From Utricularia gibba (Eukaryota; Streptophyta; Magnoliopsida; Lamiales; Lentibulariaceae): 64,000 nucleotides of DNA. The stretch spans positions 2,728,001-2,792,000 of the forward strand of contig CM007989.1 of NCBI GenBank assembly GCA_002189035.1, given 5' to 3'. This document shows, one piece after another, positions 36,135 through 51,417 of the stretch; position 1 is the first letter of the stretch; every line of letters starts with the position of its first letter. Under the pieces are notes generated by a model. That model searched no databases. It was not told the DNA's origin and saw only the letters and a program-made list of their open reading frames with translations. A program made the position numbers and the translations under genes.

Positions 36135-37160
36135 CTAAGAGTTTCTTCTTCTTCTTAGATGTAAAAAGCCAACAACCACAACTGATAAGCTGACCACGCT
36201 CACCGGAAAAACCCAGTATTGCTTGCTCAAGCGCAGTACTTTGCTAGTAAGACCCTCGGACTCACTTTTTTTGTGTGTAATCGTCAGTTCAGGAATTAAT
36301 GTCGATGCTTCTTCATAAATTTCTCCAATACAGAATTCCTCCATAAGTTCCCTCGCAGTGCGGCTGTGCCCAGCATCCTCGAATTCTTCTGTTGCGTCTT
36401 TACCTTCAAAAGAACACAAAGAGTGAAGTCTCTCAGTGTCAACATCCAGAATTTATTAAGAGACTGCATCTCAAATGCATACCAGTGGCTCTAAGCAAAA
36501 CGTCATCACCCCCCGGATGCTCTTCCAGATACGATGACACATCATAAACCTAGTCATATAGAAAACCACATGATCAACATACAGTAGACTTCACCAAAAA
36601 AAGTAATCAATATCCATGAACTTGATGCTTCAAATAGCCCAACATCTCTATCACGGTTCAAGTCGCATACAGATTCACGTTTGTAAATCAAGAACACACA
36701 TAGCTTTCTCTGAATCCAAAAATTTTCGGCACCAAATACACACTACATATTTCTAGTTGCACCAAAAAATTTCCATGATGTAAGATTGTAGCGGTAAAGG
36801 ACTTCAAACAACCCGGTCGAAAAACTTTGACAACTAATCAAAATTCTAACAAGAACTTCGAATTTCTACAACCAAAAGATTCCACCTTTAAAGAATAAAC
36901 CTAAAAAGTGAAACCAAAAGCGACATATTCAACTCCCACAAATGTTGTGTACGCAAGAGAAAATCACCACGTCGAATCCAACTAGTACAGAATCACTGCA
37001 TCCAATAAGTATTCCATCAAGCAGCAATAAGTTAATTATCCAACATCATCAGTTAAAGATAGAAGACAGACACCTTGCCGTCGATGACAACCCAGCAATC
37101 GTCAGGGGTTTTGTGTTCAGATGCTTCCTCCATGGTAAAAATCTTTGTCAGAGTAGGCAT
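36135..37160 (-). CDS. Cytochrome b5, tail-anchored
   Basis: Microsomal cytochrome b5, an electron donor to fatty-acid desaturases and other ER oxidases. Exons (minus): 37160-37074, 36549-36483, 36403-36135; 140 aa, normal family length. Features: [20 protein letters not shown] start, [20 protein letters not shown] with the first haem ligand in HPGGDD, second ligand His in [12 protein letters not shown], and a C-terminal membrane anchor ([19 protein letters not shown]) followed by a basic RRRRNS end, which suits ER or outer-membrane tail anchoring. All three exons carry conserved splice sites and phases match. Confidence 0.95.
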
Positions 37161-37964
37161 TTTTGGTGGGAGCACCGACAAATCTTCGCGCTCGGCGGTT
37201 CTTGTTGCCTACTAACAGAAAATGAGTTGTCCTTTCGCGTAACTCCTGCAATCGGTGGAGATTTTGTAGCCTACCCCCGGCGAATGATCTACAGTAAAGG
37301 TGGGATCTTTGAATAAAAGTGAACTATTTTTAAATCAGGAATATGATGTCGGATTAATTATTTGCATTACTATTTAAATCTTTTAATTTTTTTAAAAAAT
37401 TAATTATATTTTTAGTGATTTAAAAAAATTATATGTAACATGAGTGCTTCTTTTACCTGTATATTGTATGTATACATGTTACTCAGTCGATTTCCTATTG
37501 TAAGTTTGTGAAATTGCTTCCGACTGTACTTCCCAGTTGGCTCTTCCTTTACCAAACAATGAAAATGATTAAATCGATGTCAAATTTTCAGTGAAAGAAT
37601 AATTCTATATTGCAGAAGCTGATAGATAGTGTTGAGGCTTAAGGAAGTTTACGTTTCCCCCTAGCCCCTTGTAACTTTGTGTTAATTTCCTTGTTTGCTT
37701 CAGAGGACCTGCTCATATAAACGAACCATGAAAAAATGTTGATTAGATTTCTCATGCTTAACAATTCAAAAGGCGATCCTTTTTCGAAAAAAGGTGAATT
37801 CTTTTGTTCCTAGTCGGCTGACACATTCAGCCACTGTTGAAAACTTCTTTCATGCTTTTCCTGCTGGTCTATCCATTGTAACTATACTTACTGTTTGATT
37901 TAACTGAATGGCTTCAGACTTCTTTTGATGTCCTTATTTGGCGTTCTGTTTGGTGTATCTCAGG
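37161..37964. other. Shared upstream region of cytochrome b5 and SAP-domain gene
   Basis: Divergent promoter region. The right part probably contains a 5' UTR intron of the SAP gene, since an acceptor CAG precedes the ATG at 37965 by one base. Confidence 0.5.
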
Positions 37965-38545
37965 ATGGCTGACATAGTGTTGGATAAAGCTCCCAGGAAG
38001 AAAGCCCTTTCCAGTCCTCAACTTTCATCTTCTCAGGGTGAGATCATTTTCCGCGCTAAAGTTAGATTGCAAAATCAATGAATTGATCTCCATAGCTTAC
38101 GCTTCCCACCTTTCTGTTTCTTTTCCTTCAAAACCGAATTCCATAAGAGTTGCTTCGTCATTTAATATAGTATTCTGGTGGAGATTCAACAATTCACATC
38201 TTCTTGGAAAAGATGCCACTTGATTTGCCTTCCCATGACTGCAATCTGTTTCATCCTGCTTATCAAGGAACTTTTCCCTTTTGTAGCTTTGTCAAGGTGC
38301 ATGCTGGACAAGGATCTGCAGAGCTTGACGGTGGAGAGGCTACGTGCTCTTCTCAAAGAGAAATGCCTCTCAGCATGCGGAAAGAAGGTAAGTTACATTT
38401 TTCTTTCTGCTCCATCCTCTTATGTTGATGCTCAATCATTTGCAACGTCAGTTGGAGCTCATGCTCCATGTCATATAAGATTGTGTCCTGCTTTCACTGC
38501 CCACAGAATGAGCTTATTGCACGCCTTGGAGCTGCAAATGAGTAG
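37965..38545 (+). CDS. Small SAP-domain protein
   Basis: Putative nucleic-acid-binding protein of 70 aa. Exons: 37965-38037, 38287-38387, 38507-38545, phases consistent. The head MADIVLDKAPRKKALSSPQL is basic; exons 2-3 encode a SAP motif (LQSLTVERLRALLKEKCLSA, then KKNELIARLGA), the helix-extended loop-helix found in DNA/RNA-binding proteins. It resembles a plant SAP-domain protein (At5g63460-like), but that name is from memory. The ATG follows a splice acceptor, suggesting a non-coding first exon upstream. Further coding exons cannot be excluded. Confidence 0.75.
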
Positions 38546-38856
38546 AGATCAAGTGATAAAAGATGTGATAATTTCTTGCTCGTGCTCCGATCTGTAACAG
38601 CTAGATCAAGTTTACTGCACATTCGAGTTTCTATCTTTTTTTTTTTTTACTTGTATCTGCATTGGAAGCTTGATCCACACAATACACATTCAATGAGATT
38701 GGTTTAAACTGAGCATGTGTGTTTGAAGACATTCTGGTATGACATTATTATATCTGAGATCAAAGTTTTGCGCTACAATAAACCAATAACACCACTTCAA
38801 GTCACGGAAAAACAGAGCTCTGAGTTGACAGGGAGAAATCGGGGAACTTAAGAATC

Positions 38857-40964
<2,108 letters not shown>

Positions 40965-41768
40965 GGCAGAAAAACGCAGGTCCAAAAACACTTTTTTTCT
41001 TCCAAAACCACCTTGGTGACGGATGAGTTTCTGGAAGGGTTATATTCAAAAGTTTGATTGGGGAAGTGAATCCCAACTGTACCACTGATATCAAACAGAA
41101 TTTTTGGACTCAAGGGGCATTTCCGTCATTCCTCAGCGTCGTCTTCGACTTCAATCTTCTGTAGGTCACCTTCCAATTTCCATCTCCTCCTCATCCTTCT
41201 TGGTTTTCCTGCACTCGCGCACTCGAATGATATAATAGGAACGTTCTTGAAAGGATGGATGCATCACTGGCGCGGAGGACGACGAAGAGAGGAGAGCAAG
41301 CAACTGGCTACCGAAATCCCAAGGTGAGCGATCAAAAGAAAGAGGGTGGCGCGGAGCAAGATTCACGGCACTGTAAAAAATATGGTTTTGTTTTCACGGG
41401 TGATGAAAAATAGTAAAAACATGGAAGGAGCTCTTCACTTGTGGTTAATGAAGAAGCAATGTACTTGTGTTCTTTGGTACAAGGACGTGGTTCAGTGCAT
41501 AGTCCTGATAAACGAATGTTTGTCCGTTCCTTACATCAGCCGTTGATTGTCCGCACTTCCCGTAATGACTTCAACACAAATCTGAGAAAATTTGATAGGC
41601 AATCTCCATCTGTGACGTTGTCACATAACGTAACTGGTGATTGATTTGCTTTACCAACAGACACCTCTCATTTTATGCTCCCCTCCTCTAGGCCTGATTC
41701 CACTTGCAACATAACAGAGATTAGAGTTCTTTCTACCTTAGGATTCCACCGGCTTGATCCTGTCCGCT
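40965..41768. other. Divergent promoter region ADSS / SEX4
   Basis: No gene recognised. A 67-aa open frame at 41441-41644 has no known motif. Confidence 0.55.
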
Positions 41769-43958
41769 ATGAATTGCCTTCAGAGTTTCCCCAGGTATCT
41801 TCATTATACTATCAGACTTTTTTTCCTAAAGCTTATAATTTCACTGTCTTTCTTTCCTAGTTCCTTGACTTTGCCGTCGTGGACCTCAAAAAGTTCCTTT
41901 TCGGAGTCTCCCTTCACGGTTGCCATGTTTCTAAGAAGAAGGCTATCAGTGGGTGGCGTTATCAATTCGTCTCCCGGTCGCATTATCGTCGCCAAGGTGA
42001 GAGATGATATATGATGTGGGATTTCTTGTAGATGTTTCACCCTCAGCACATGGTGCAATTTTGGGTGGGAGTGGTTTTTTTTTTTTCTCTCTCTCTCTCT
42101 TGAGCTCTCTTTGTTCTTTAGGGGGTCCAAGACCCTGCACCCGATACAGAAAATGTGGCCTCTAAATTAGAGGACAAGTCTCAGACTTATAGTCAAGACA
42201 TGACTGCTGCTATGGGAGCCGGTGACAAGGATTTTTTTTTTTTTATGGCATTGCTTACAAATCCCCTTGTTTTCTGTATGGGGATAGTTCTCTATCTTTA
42301 TCCCGTGATTGATACATGAATGCAGTGTTAACATATCGGCATGAACTTGGGATGAATTACAATTTCGTTCGACCTGATTTGATAGTGGGATCATGTTACA
42401 GGCAAGCGCTTGAAACTTGAATGTAGACTGTAGTTTGCTTCTTTTGCTGCTCTTTTCACTCTCTTTTCTCGTGTTCAAACTTTCAGACTCCTGCAGATGT
42501 TGATAAGCTTCGGAGTGTTGGAGTGAAAACCATATTTTGCTTGCAAAAAGATGCTGATCTTGAGTATCCACATGCAATAGTTTCTTGACTTCATGTGTAT
42601 TCGTTTGAATCCTCGTTTTTTCCTAGTTTTATAGTTGCTGGGATGCTGTTATCCCAGATTTCTGTTAATTCCTTGATTACAGAATTTCAGGTATTTTGGT
42701 GTAGACATTTCTGCCATTCGTAGAAATGCCAACACCTTCAATGACATTCAGCACATACGTGCTGAAATACGGTATGATTCCTTCTTCCCCTGGTTTGTGT
42801 TTTTCCCTCATTACATCATATTTTTCGAGGCAGGGATTTTGATGGATATGATCTGCGACTACGCCTCCCAATGGTGGTCAGTAAACTTCACAAGGCCATC
42901 AACAAGAACGGTGGCGTTACCTACATACATTGCACTGCCGGTCTTGGGAGAGCCCCTGCCACCGCTGTAAAATTTGTTGCTTTGTCTTCCTTCTTTGAAA
43001 CTCTTCCATTCTTTTCACATTCAATTTGCACCAAGGATTTGCATTTCCTTTTATTTGCCTTAAACTGTAGTTGGCTTACATGTTTTGGGTGTTGGGGCAT
43101 TCGTTCAAGGAAGCGCACACGCAGCTTATGGTAAATCATTGTCTCCCTTCAGCTTCTAGGCTCTGGAAGACAAGCTTCCACGCCATTTTATTTGATCTGA
43201 TGTAAACGTTTGCAGAGCAAGAGACCCTGTTTCCCCAAGCTGGATGCTGTCAAGATTGCTACTGCTGATATTGTAAGGCTTTGTCCATCTTAACTCAAGC
43301 AATGGTTTTTCTGAGTCATTTGCACGTACTCTAAAGCTTACAGGCCTTGAAAAGAAGCCTATAAAGTTGACCTGGAGAGGTGATAATTGCTCAACAGTTG
43401 AGATCTCTGGATTGGACATTGGGTGGGGACAGGTAATGCTAGAAAATGCACTAAGCAATTCCTCTCAGCAACTTACATTTCCTTCAACTGCCTAAAGAGA
43501 ACACCTTTAGCATATGACAAGGAACAAGGTCTCTGGATTCTCCATAGAGACCTACCGGTGAGTGTTTCCCTTCATCCTCTGGCTGTCTTTTCGATGCTTA
43601 GTAGCGGTTCTAAGACTTCAGTCTCTTGGGCAGGAAGGAAGGTATGAGTACAAGTACATAGTAGATGGAGAATGGCTGTGTAATGAGGGTGAGCTTGTCA
43701 CCGCTCCCAACGGAGATGGCCATGTCAACAACTATATCACGGTAACAGTGAATAACAGCAGTCGAGTATATCAGATCACAGACTAAGCAAGGCAATCACT
43801 TGTAATATTCTCAGGTTGTTAACGACGACCCCGATAGTCGGAGTACCGAAATTCGTCGCAGAATGGCCGGCGATGACCCTCTTCTGTCTTCAGACGAACG
43901 AGAGACGATCAAACGATTCCTTGAAACCGCTGCTTCTGAGGATCAGGCCTTGGGCTAG
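41769..43958 (+). CDS. SEX4: Phosphoglucan phosphatase SEX4/DSP4, plastidial, one-base break in exon 4
   Basis: Dual-specificity phosphatase that removes phosphate from starch glucans during degradation. Thirteen exons: 41769-41794, 41861-41996, 42122-42221, 42326-42401, 42487-42563, 42691-42771, 42834-42966, 43071-43130, 43216-43272, 43337-43432, 43498-43557, 43634-43741, 43815-43958. The head MNCLQSFP matches the Arabidopsis start. The phosphatase loop HCTAGLGR (Cys-x5-Arg) is intact, followed by the carbohydrate-binding domain ([29 protein letters not shown]). Exon 4 ends in a GC donor, and its last codons read one base short: one extra T at 42396-42397 gives the conserved [13 protein letters not shown] across the junction. 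Without it the frame is lost. Confidence 0.92.
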
Positions 43959-44760
43959 TAACTTGTTTTTTTTTGTTTTGTTTCAGTGATAAACGACTAT
44001 TCTGAATAAATGAAATAAAAAATGTTAAAACTAAAAAAACGATTAAATAAAATTGTAAAACGGATCCCGGAGTTGGAGAAGACCACCGGAGCCGGAGCCG
44101 TGGACATTGATCTTTTTTTCTGTTTCCTCCTTCCAGTGGTTAACGAAGAACGTGAATAGGATTCAATGGAAATGTGAATTGTGGGCAGAGGAACACGAAG
44201 CATCTTATTCTCTGTTTAACCAGAGTTGTAAGTTTGCCAGGTCTCCCAGCAGAAGCATTGACCGATCGGCATCCTACTGTTGGTGCATACAGCCCCCGGC
44301 GATCTTGCACCATTGAACCTAAATGCATCATGGCTCAGCACTACATCCTGATGGAGGGTCAATGGTTGAGACAAGCTCTGTCGACGCAGGGCCTGTGGTT
44401 CCTCCCGGAAGGAAACTCTTGAGATCCCCAAACTTACCGTTGCTGTATGTCTGAATTCTTGCCATAGCCAACCGTGTTTGGGGATTCCGATGATCAGTCA
44501 CGGCTGTCGTTGGTGAAGTAATAAGTAAAAGCGGAAGACGCTGGTTGCTCGTCCATCTGATGTGGTTCAACTACTCAAGAAACGTGTCTATTTTTAGAAG
44601 CCTGCAGATCGTGCCACGTGTCGGCACGGGAAGGTGAGACATGCATGCAAGCTACCTCTGGTACAAATCATTTGACGGAAACATTTCTTGGATTTCTGGG
44701 AACACTCCTCGTTTCTTGTAGACGAAGAGGAGCGAATCAGATTCAATCAAATTTCTATGA
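43959..44760. other. Intergenic SEX4 / hydrolase, no gene recognised
   Basis: Short overlapping frames on both strands at 44174-44570 show no family resemblance. The right end is the hydrolase promoter. Confidence 0.55.
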
Positions 44761-46642
44761 ATGAGTTCCCTGGCATTTCAATCCCAATGTAGCTTCATTC
44801 AGGGACGCGATTTCCTACCGAAGAGTAGGATCGCCGCGAATCCTAGATTGGATTTCACGGGAACTCTGTTTCGGGATAAGCCTATTTCGCTTCTCCGATC
44901 GCTTAAACGAACAACAGCAATGGCGGATGCATCCGTGGATTCTACCATCGTTGGTCTAAACGCCGTGTTATCTCTATGCGCTGTTACCAATTTCTGGCTC
45001 ACCGGTTTTTTCTTGATTGCCTGGTTGGTGTTTCGGCGGCGGGCGGATTCGCCCGTGAAGTTGGAGTGGTTTCTGGTCCGGGAGATGGTGAAGAAGGAGG
45101 TGGAGGCGCGGCGAACCCTTGCTATACAGAGGGTTTTAGAAGGAACCGAAGATGAAAATTGCAAGAGCAAGAGGGAATATTCAATGTTTTGTTCCAAGAG
45201 GGGTGACTCCATTTTTACTCAGTCATGGACCCCTGCTAACACTCATGTAAGGTATAAGGCACATGCTGGAAATCAGTTGTTTTGATTGCGAAATCCTGGT
45301 GATTCCCAAGTTGTTGCCCCAATGGATCATCGCCTGCTGCCAGTTCCAAAGAGAAAGTAGTTTAGTATGAGGGAGATGTACTTGAAATTGAACTAATTTT
45401 TCATGTACTTACTACAGGGGACTGGTTGTGATACTGCACGGCCTGAATGAACACAGGTGTGGTGCGTATCTTCAAATTTCTGATATGCTTCTCTTTCATT
45501 CTTCTATCCATTTTTACATACTGTTGCTGAGCTTCTTTGGCAGTGGAAGGTACAATGATTTTGCAAAAAAGCTGAATCAAAGTGGCTTCAAGGCTTATGC
45601 GATGGATTGGATTGGTGAGTAACTCTGCAACTGACAATTTGGCAATGGGAGAGCACTCTTTCGGATCATAACTGACATGTCTTCTGGCTTGATACTGACA
45701 TTAAATGATAGTGAATACAAGAGCGTCAATATATTCATGTGGTTTGTTGTCTTCTGGCTTGCTTCAATGCAGGGCACGGTGGTAGTGACGGGCTCCATGC
45801 TTATGTTCATTCCATCGACTATGCTGTTGATGATCTGGTACATTTCATTTCCTCTCCCTTCAAGCATTCGCCTCTCACAAGTGGCTTATCAGAAAACCAT
45901 CCTTGTGCCACTCACAGAAATTGTTTATCAGTAAGGTCTTAGCAGAGAATCCAGGATCTCCCTGCTTCTGCTTCGGGCATTCAACTGGTGGAGCCATTAT
46001 CTTGAAGGTGACATAGGTCTGAACCAAACATCCAATTCAATTCAAAGTCAAATAAATTTCGTTGTTCGATCAATGAGCAGGCAATGCTTGATCCTGAAGT
46101 CGGACAACTTGTGAAGGGCATGGTGCTGACATCCCCAGCAGTAGGAGTTCAGCCATCCCACCCCATCTTCACTGTAAGTACCATCTCCTTGTCGGCATCC
46201 TTCGCTTGGTAAGCTTATTCACTTAACTATGCCTTCCTTTTAGGTTATTGCTCCCTTGTTTTCACTCTTAGCGCCCAGGTTTCAGTTCAGAGCAGCCAAC
46301 AGGATAGGTGTTGCCGTGTGTAGAGATCCACAGGCTCTAGTGGCTAAGTACTCTGATCTTCTAGTTTTCACAGGCTCTATCAGAGTGAGGACTGGCTACG
46401 AGATACTTCGTACGGCTGCCTTTCTTCAGAGGAATATAAGTTCACTGACGGTCCCATTTCTGGTACTTCATGGCACTTCTGACTCCGTCACAAGCCCGGC
46501 TGCCTCGCTGAAGCTGTACGAGGCTTCCTCGACAGACAAAACAATCAAACTTTGTGAAGGGCTATTGCATGATCTGCTCTTTGAACCTGAGAAAGAAGAG
46601 ATCATGGAGAATATCATCGAATGGCTGGTCACAAGATCTTGA
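44761..46642 (+). CDS. Alpha/beta hydrolase, monoacylglycerol lipase / caffeoylshikimate esterase-like
   Basis: Serine hydrolase of the plant MAGL family. Exons: 44761-45251, 45418-45456, 45544-45614, 45773-45837, 45918-46007, 46081-46173, 46244-46642; 415 aa, phases agree. Exon 1 encodes a basic transit-peptide-like head plus a hydrophobic segment (NFWLTGFFLIAWLVF), longer than cytosolic family members, so a plastid or membrane location is likely. Core: VVILHGLNEHSGRYNDFA, AYAMDWIGHGGSDGLHAY, nucleophile in CFGHSTGGAIILKAMLDP (GxSxG), LTSPAVGVQPSHPIF, charge-relay Asp near FLVLHGTSDSVTSP, and the terminal His in GLLHDLLFEPEKE. Substrate cannot be told from sequence. Confidence 0.92.
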
Positions 46643-47392
46643 ACGAAAATGACCACTGGGAGATTTGTAATCGATCTGAGGATGAAGGATATCATGATAA
46701 ATGAAGAACATCTTCTGAAAGAACAGAATGCAAATGTCATACAAAAAGTCACCTCTCTTTTTCTTACCAATTTCTTCACATCTCAGTTTGTTAGATTGAG
46801 CTGAGAAGGCGAATGATGGCGTCAAGTTTGAGGAGATGATATCCAAACTAACAATACACAAGCCTCAAAAAATCAAGTGATAACCATTCGTATGCAGAGA
46901 TAGAAGCAGGGAGACTTCCAAGATGGCTCCCCATAAACTGTCTTTGAACCGCCCACCGCTACAGCTACAAATGAATCTCTCACTGAGGTTCTTTACGTTA
47001 CCAATAAGCTGGATAGCGGCGACACGGACATACTTCCGCAACCTACGCCCTAGAAGTAATTAGCGGCGACACGACACGGCCTTCCGCCTTCCATCCTCCG
47101 CGAGGTCCGCATCCTCGCCGCACCGATTCCCCTCACAATATTAAGTGCCATCGTGTGTGCACTCAGCATCCCCGGCGGCAACATCACAATGCGGACGGAG
47201 AGTCCATGGAGCTTGGAAGGTTGGAGAGTTCGGCAACGAAAAAGCAGTTTGCTGGGACACAAACAATAAGCCCATTGATATACTGAAACGTGGGCCTCAA
47301 TGAAACACTGGCCCAATCATCTTTCAACATGTATGGCCCTCAAAATCCCCTAAACTCTCTTCTTCCGCACTGCCATCGCTGGCTCTCAAACC
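46643..47392. other. Intergenic, no gene recognised
   Basis: 3' flank of the hydrolase gene and promoter of RPS9M. Only short frames. Confidence 0.6.
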
Positions 47393-49030
47393 ATGCTTTC
47401 TCGCTTCATCTCCAGGACTCCACGCTTTCAACCTCTCCTCAGCTTCCTTTCTTCACGAACCCCCGATACATTCCCGAATCAGGTTTGTAGGAATGCTTTT
47501 TTACGGAGTTCCATCAACAAATTCTTCCCCAAAACCCCCGCTTTTTCCCAATACTCCACTAAGGACGATAATGGGAATTTGGGGATGCACACCCAACTAA
47601 AAATTTGTGGAAATTCTCCACAGAAACCGATGAAAGCGTCGAATCCGTGTTTGGGGACGACACAGGGAGTCTTGAAGGCTTTCATGATGGGGGTAGCCGC
47701 GACGAAGAGGGGATAGACGGCGATTTATCATGCGCTGTCGAAGATGCTGGGATTGCAGGTGTGGATGCTTTTGATGGAGCCTCAGAAGAAATTGGCGGTG
47801 GGGGCGAGGAATGGGCGAAGGAAGCGGGACTCGAGCCGTGGCGCTTCGACGGGGAGGCAGAAGTAAAGGACGTTTTTGGGATTGACTTGGAAGGGGGAGC
47901 AACTGATTTAACAGGTTTGGGGGATGACGTCGGGCAGGAGGTTCAGAGCAATGAAGAGCAGGAGAAGCTAGCAACAGAGGAGAAAGCTTTAACTGCTGTT
48001 CTTAAAGGTATGAACTTCATCAACATTTGGATCGCTACTTGATTTTCTATTTGCACCCCCACCCCAATGTAGTTGAAGTAAATGGGATGTGTGGAGAATA
48101 ACTCAATACATTTGCATTTGGTATGAACTCCTGCTCTCGCAGGAGTGAAAACTTCTCTTAAGTTTTATGTTTTCATGGGCTAATCTTACAGTTGGCTCCA
48201 TTTGGGAATGGTTGCAGGCTCCGATCGTGCATTTGGTGATCTTATTGCATCATCAGGGATCACAGATGAGATGCTGGATAGCTTGATTACTTTGAAAGAC
48301 TTTGAGGGCATTCCAGGTCTTCCTCCTCTGTCTGAAATCGAAGAAAAAAGGTACGAGAAGAATGCTCGTAAATCCAGCAGGGCTGAGATTGAGCGTCAGA
48401 AACAGGAGGAAGTGGCAAAGGCTCGTGTCAGGCAAGTAGATGATAAGGGGAGGGCTTATGGGACCGGAAGAAGGAAGTGCAGTATAGCCCGTGTCTGGAT
48501 CGAGCCTGGTGCGGGAAAATTCTTCGTGAATGACAAAGAGTTTGATGTCCACTTCCCAATGCTGGATCATCGGGCTACACTTCTCCGGCCGTTCTCTGAA
48601 ACAAAAACGCTGGGGATGTGGGATGTCAACTGTACTGTCAAAGGAGGTGGCACCTCAGGTGGAAGTACTTTCAATTGTAGTTTTTAGCAAGATCTGTTTC
48701 CTCTTTTGCTGCTTCATCCATGTGAGAGTGTTCTTATGCTCCTTTGCTGTATACCAAACAGGCCAAGTTGGGGCTATCCGTCTTGGAATCAGTCGAGCTC
48801 TACAGAATTGGGAACCGGGGTTCCGGCCACCTCTCAAAGCAGGTTTTGTCCTGCTTGCTTATCCCATTCAGCTCAGCATCAAGCTACGCTGTTTGAAATG
48901 GCTATTAGTGCTGAACTGATGAATCTGCGTTCTTGCAGCTGGTTTTCTTACAAGAGATTCTAGAGTGGTGGAGAGGAAGAAACCTGGAAAAGCCAAAGCA
49001 AGGAAAAGCTTTCAATGGGTCAAGCGTTAA
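47393..49030 (+). CDS. RPS9M: Mitochondrial small ribosomal subunit protein S9, one-base break in exon 1
   Basis: uS9m of the mitoribosome. Exons: 47393-48007, 48218-48658, 48762-48842, 48939-49030. It has a mitochondrial-type presequence ([20 protein letters not shown]), a long plant-specific N-terminal region ([19 protein letters not shown], acidic stretches), then the S9 domain: [52 protein letters not shown], and the invariant end [11 protein letters not shown]. As written the presequence frame runs off after NLGMHTQLK. One extra G in the GGGG at 47581-47584 restores [20 protein letters not shown] and a 409-aa protein. Confidence 0.93.
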
Positions 49031-50026
49031 GATCCTCATTATGCCAAACCAGTGGCATCCAAATCGGTGCGGTTTAAATCGAACATTGTACTTGTTTATC
49101 ATTCTTGTTTCTCAGTAACAATCATAAGTTAGATACAGGGTTTGCATTTGTCGGACAGTGTTGCACATATGCAGCTAGTAAACATCTAGTTAGATAACGA
49201 AAATCCTAATTTACTTAAATGGGACAAGATAAAGCTATCCAGTGAAGCAACATGTAAGTGCGCCATGTACAATTGTTCGTTCGAAGGAACATAAATTTCA
49301 TTCTTGATGAGAATTCAGTTCCAAGCCTTCAGGAGCAAAGTGTTTGGAAACAAACTACACTGACAGTGGCCAAAGAGAATGACTACTTTTCTAAAACAAT
49401 AGACAACAATAAGAAAAATTCCAACACTTCAGAATAGATAAGTACCTCCTAAATGGTATAACGCGAATGCAATAGATATCTTCTCAACCCGTGCTGACCT
49501 CGAAGCATTTCTACTTTCCTATCTCAAATGCTTGCTCGGAGATAAGATATTGAAGGCGACTCCACAGGGAAGCGGCGGGGCAGCCTTGGCTGACGGGAAG
49601 CGACGACAACCAGTAGCTAGTCGCTATTATCAGGGATTGGGTGCAGCGATCAAGCAAATCAGCAAGCGATAGCAAAATTGGTTAAAGGCTTGAGGATCCA
49701 GAAACAAGGTTGACGATGACGCTTGCCGCAGTGAAGGGCACTGAAATTACACAGTTCGGCGTTACAACTGTTCGACAGAAGTAGCCAGGGGAAATCCAGA
49801 TGGCTCCCTCTGATTGGATTGTTTCTTCGCATCATTACTTTTCTTTTTTATTTTGCTGTTATCCAAAAAATAAAAATAAATTTGCAATATATTGAGAAAA
49901 GGCGATACCATACCCACTGCGCCAAAAAATCACCATTTTCCTGTGATCAAATTGATTCCAAATATATATTATTTACCGAAATTCAATAAAACCTGGGCAG
50001 ATCTCAGCAACAACATGAGTTTCCGC
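49031..50026. other. Intergenic between convergent RPS9M and TPD1-like, no gene recognised
   Basis: About 1 kb with no convincing frame. Both genes terminate toward it. Confidence 0.6.
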
Positions 50027-51417
50027 TCAGCAACTGACGGCGGCGACGGACAGCTCGTACGGGAAGGAGTTGGCGTACTGAAACGACAGCGTTCTACCAT
50101 TGAGCAACGGTTTCCCGTCGTTGACGAGGCAGTCATCGTACCGGAGACGCTTGAAGACATGCGGATTCACCATCCTCGCCGAGCTGAACCAGCCGCACCT
50201 CAGATGGATGCCACCGACGTCGCAGCCGGAGGGGCAAACGTTCATTATCTCCACCGTGTAATTTGGAATCCCGCTCGGAAGCGGCGCCGTCGACCCTTGA
50301 CTGATCACGATGTCGGAGGTGGAGCATTTTTCACTCCATATTCTGTTTGGGACAACTTTCCTATCTGCAACACCACAAAAAGATAATCAAATTTAATGAA
50401 AGCTCTCCTCTAGTACTTTTCCTAGGCTTTTCAAAGGCAACTATTGAATGAGTGAATTAATGCAACCCAGATGATTGCTGTCCTAAAGATGTTACCTTAA
50501 ATCAGGTCTAATCTCGTAAAAAAATTGCTAAAATCAGGGCTAAAGATGTTACCTTAGGATTACGGACTTGCAACTCAAACATAAAAAAAAGTGGGCTGCT
50601 AGGGAAAAGAAATTGGGTCAAAGAAGGGAAAAGAGGGGATCTTTAAAGCTGATCCTGTGCTGCATCACGTACACAACCGACAAGAGGGAGAAAACGGCAA
50701 TAACGCGCGCAGGTGCGAGCAGTAGACAGGACGCTCAGAAGTGGGTAGGTGTGTGTTTCATGCAAACATGTTAAAAGGCGAATGAAAAGCGAATAGCAGA
50801 GTCTACAGATAGCGGCCATCTCGCTGCGGTGTTCAGATAAAAAGTGGTGAAGAAATGCGCACATTTCAGTGCATCATTCGATTGACCTTGTCTTGGTGTT
50901 TTTATTTCATTCCAAAGTTCAATTAAACATGAAGCAACTTCACTCGTGTATCAGAAATTCTTTTCAATCAATGAAGAGCAGGAAAAATTTACCTTGTTCC
51001 AGCAGCTTTCTGTGTGGAAACCAGATGTTACCATTTTCGGGCATGTTTGAGATACTGTTCCGTGGTGGGAATGAGCTAAAAAACTCCATCATCAACCCAT
51101 GGCCTGAAAAAAGTTGGAACACACGAGGCACAAATTTGATTAGTGATTATGGTATGTCGTTAGCCGGTAACTTTAGCAGATTAGAGAACAAGATTAGTTG
51201 GAAATAAAAAGCTTTTGCAGGGTTTTGTCGCTGAACACTGAAAAAAGCCGAGCAATCAGCAATACTCTTCAGAATGTATGTACACAACGACTGTGATTTT
51301 TTTTGCTTTCTAACCTGCATATAGGCCAATAGCAAGCGGCAAGAATGCTGCAGCGAACATCGCCCAGAATAAAGCCACCCGCAGCCGCCTAAACACTGAT
51401 ACGGATTGGTCCCCCAT
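50027..51417 (-). CDS. TPD1-like secreted cysteine-rich protein
   Basis: Homologue of TAPETUM DETERMINANT 1, the small secreted ligand of the EMS1/EXS receptor kinase in anther cell fate. Exons (minus): 51417-51315, 51103-50993, 50364-50027; 183 aa, phases agree. Exon 1 encodes a signal anchor ([21 protein letters not shown]). Exon 2 encodes the variable linker with [17 protein letters not shown]. Exon 3 carries the conserved domain: [81 protein letters not shown] and the terminal SVAAVSC. Cys positions match TPD1. Whether it is TPD1 itself or a TDL paralogue is not decidable here. Confidence 0.9.

Noticed and set aside
36942-37316. 124-codon plus-strand frame over cytochrome b5 exon 1
   Set aside because: Antisense to a well-supported exon and intron; no motif.
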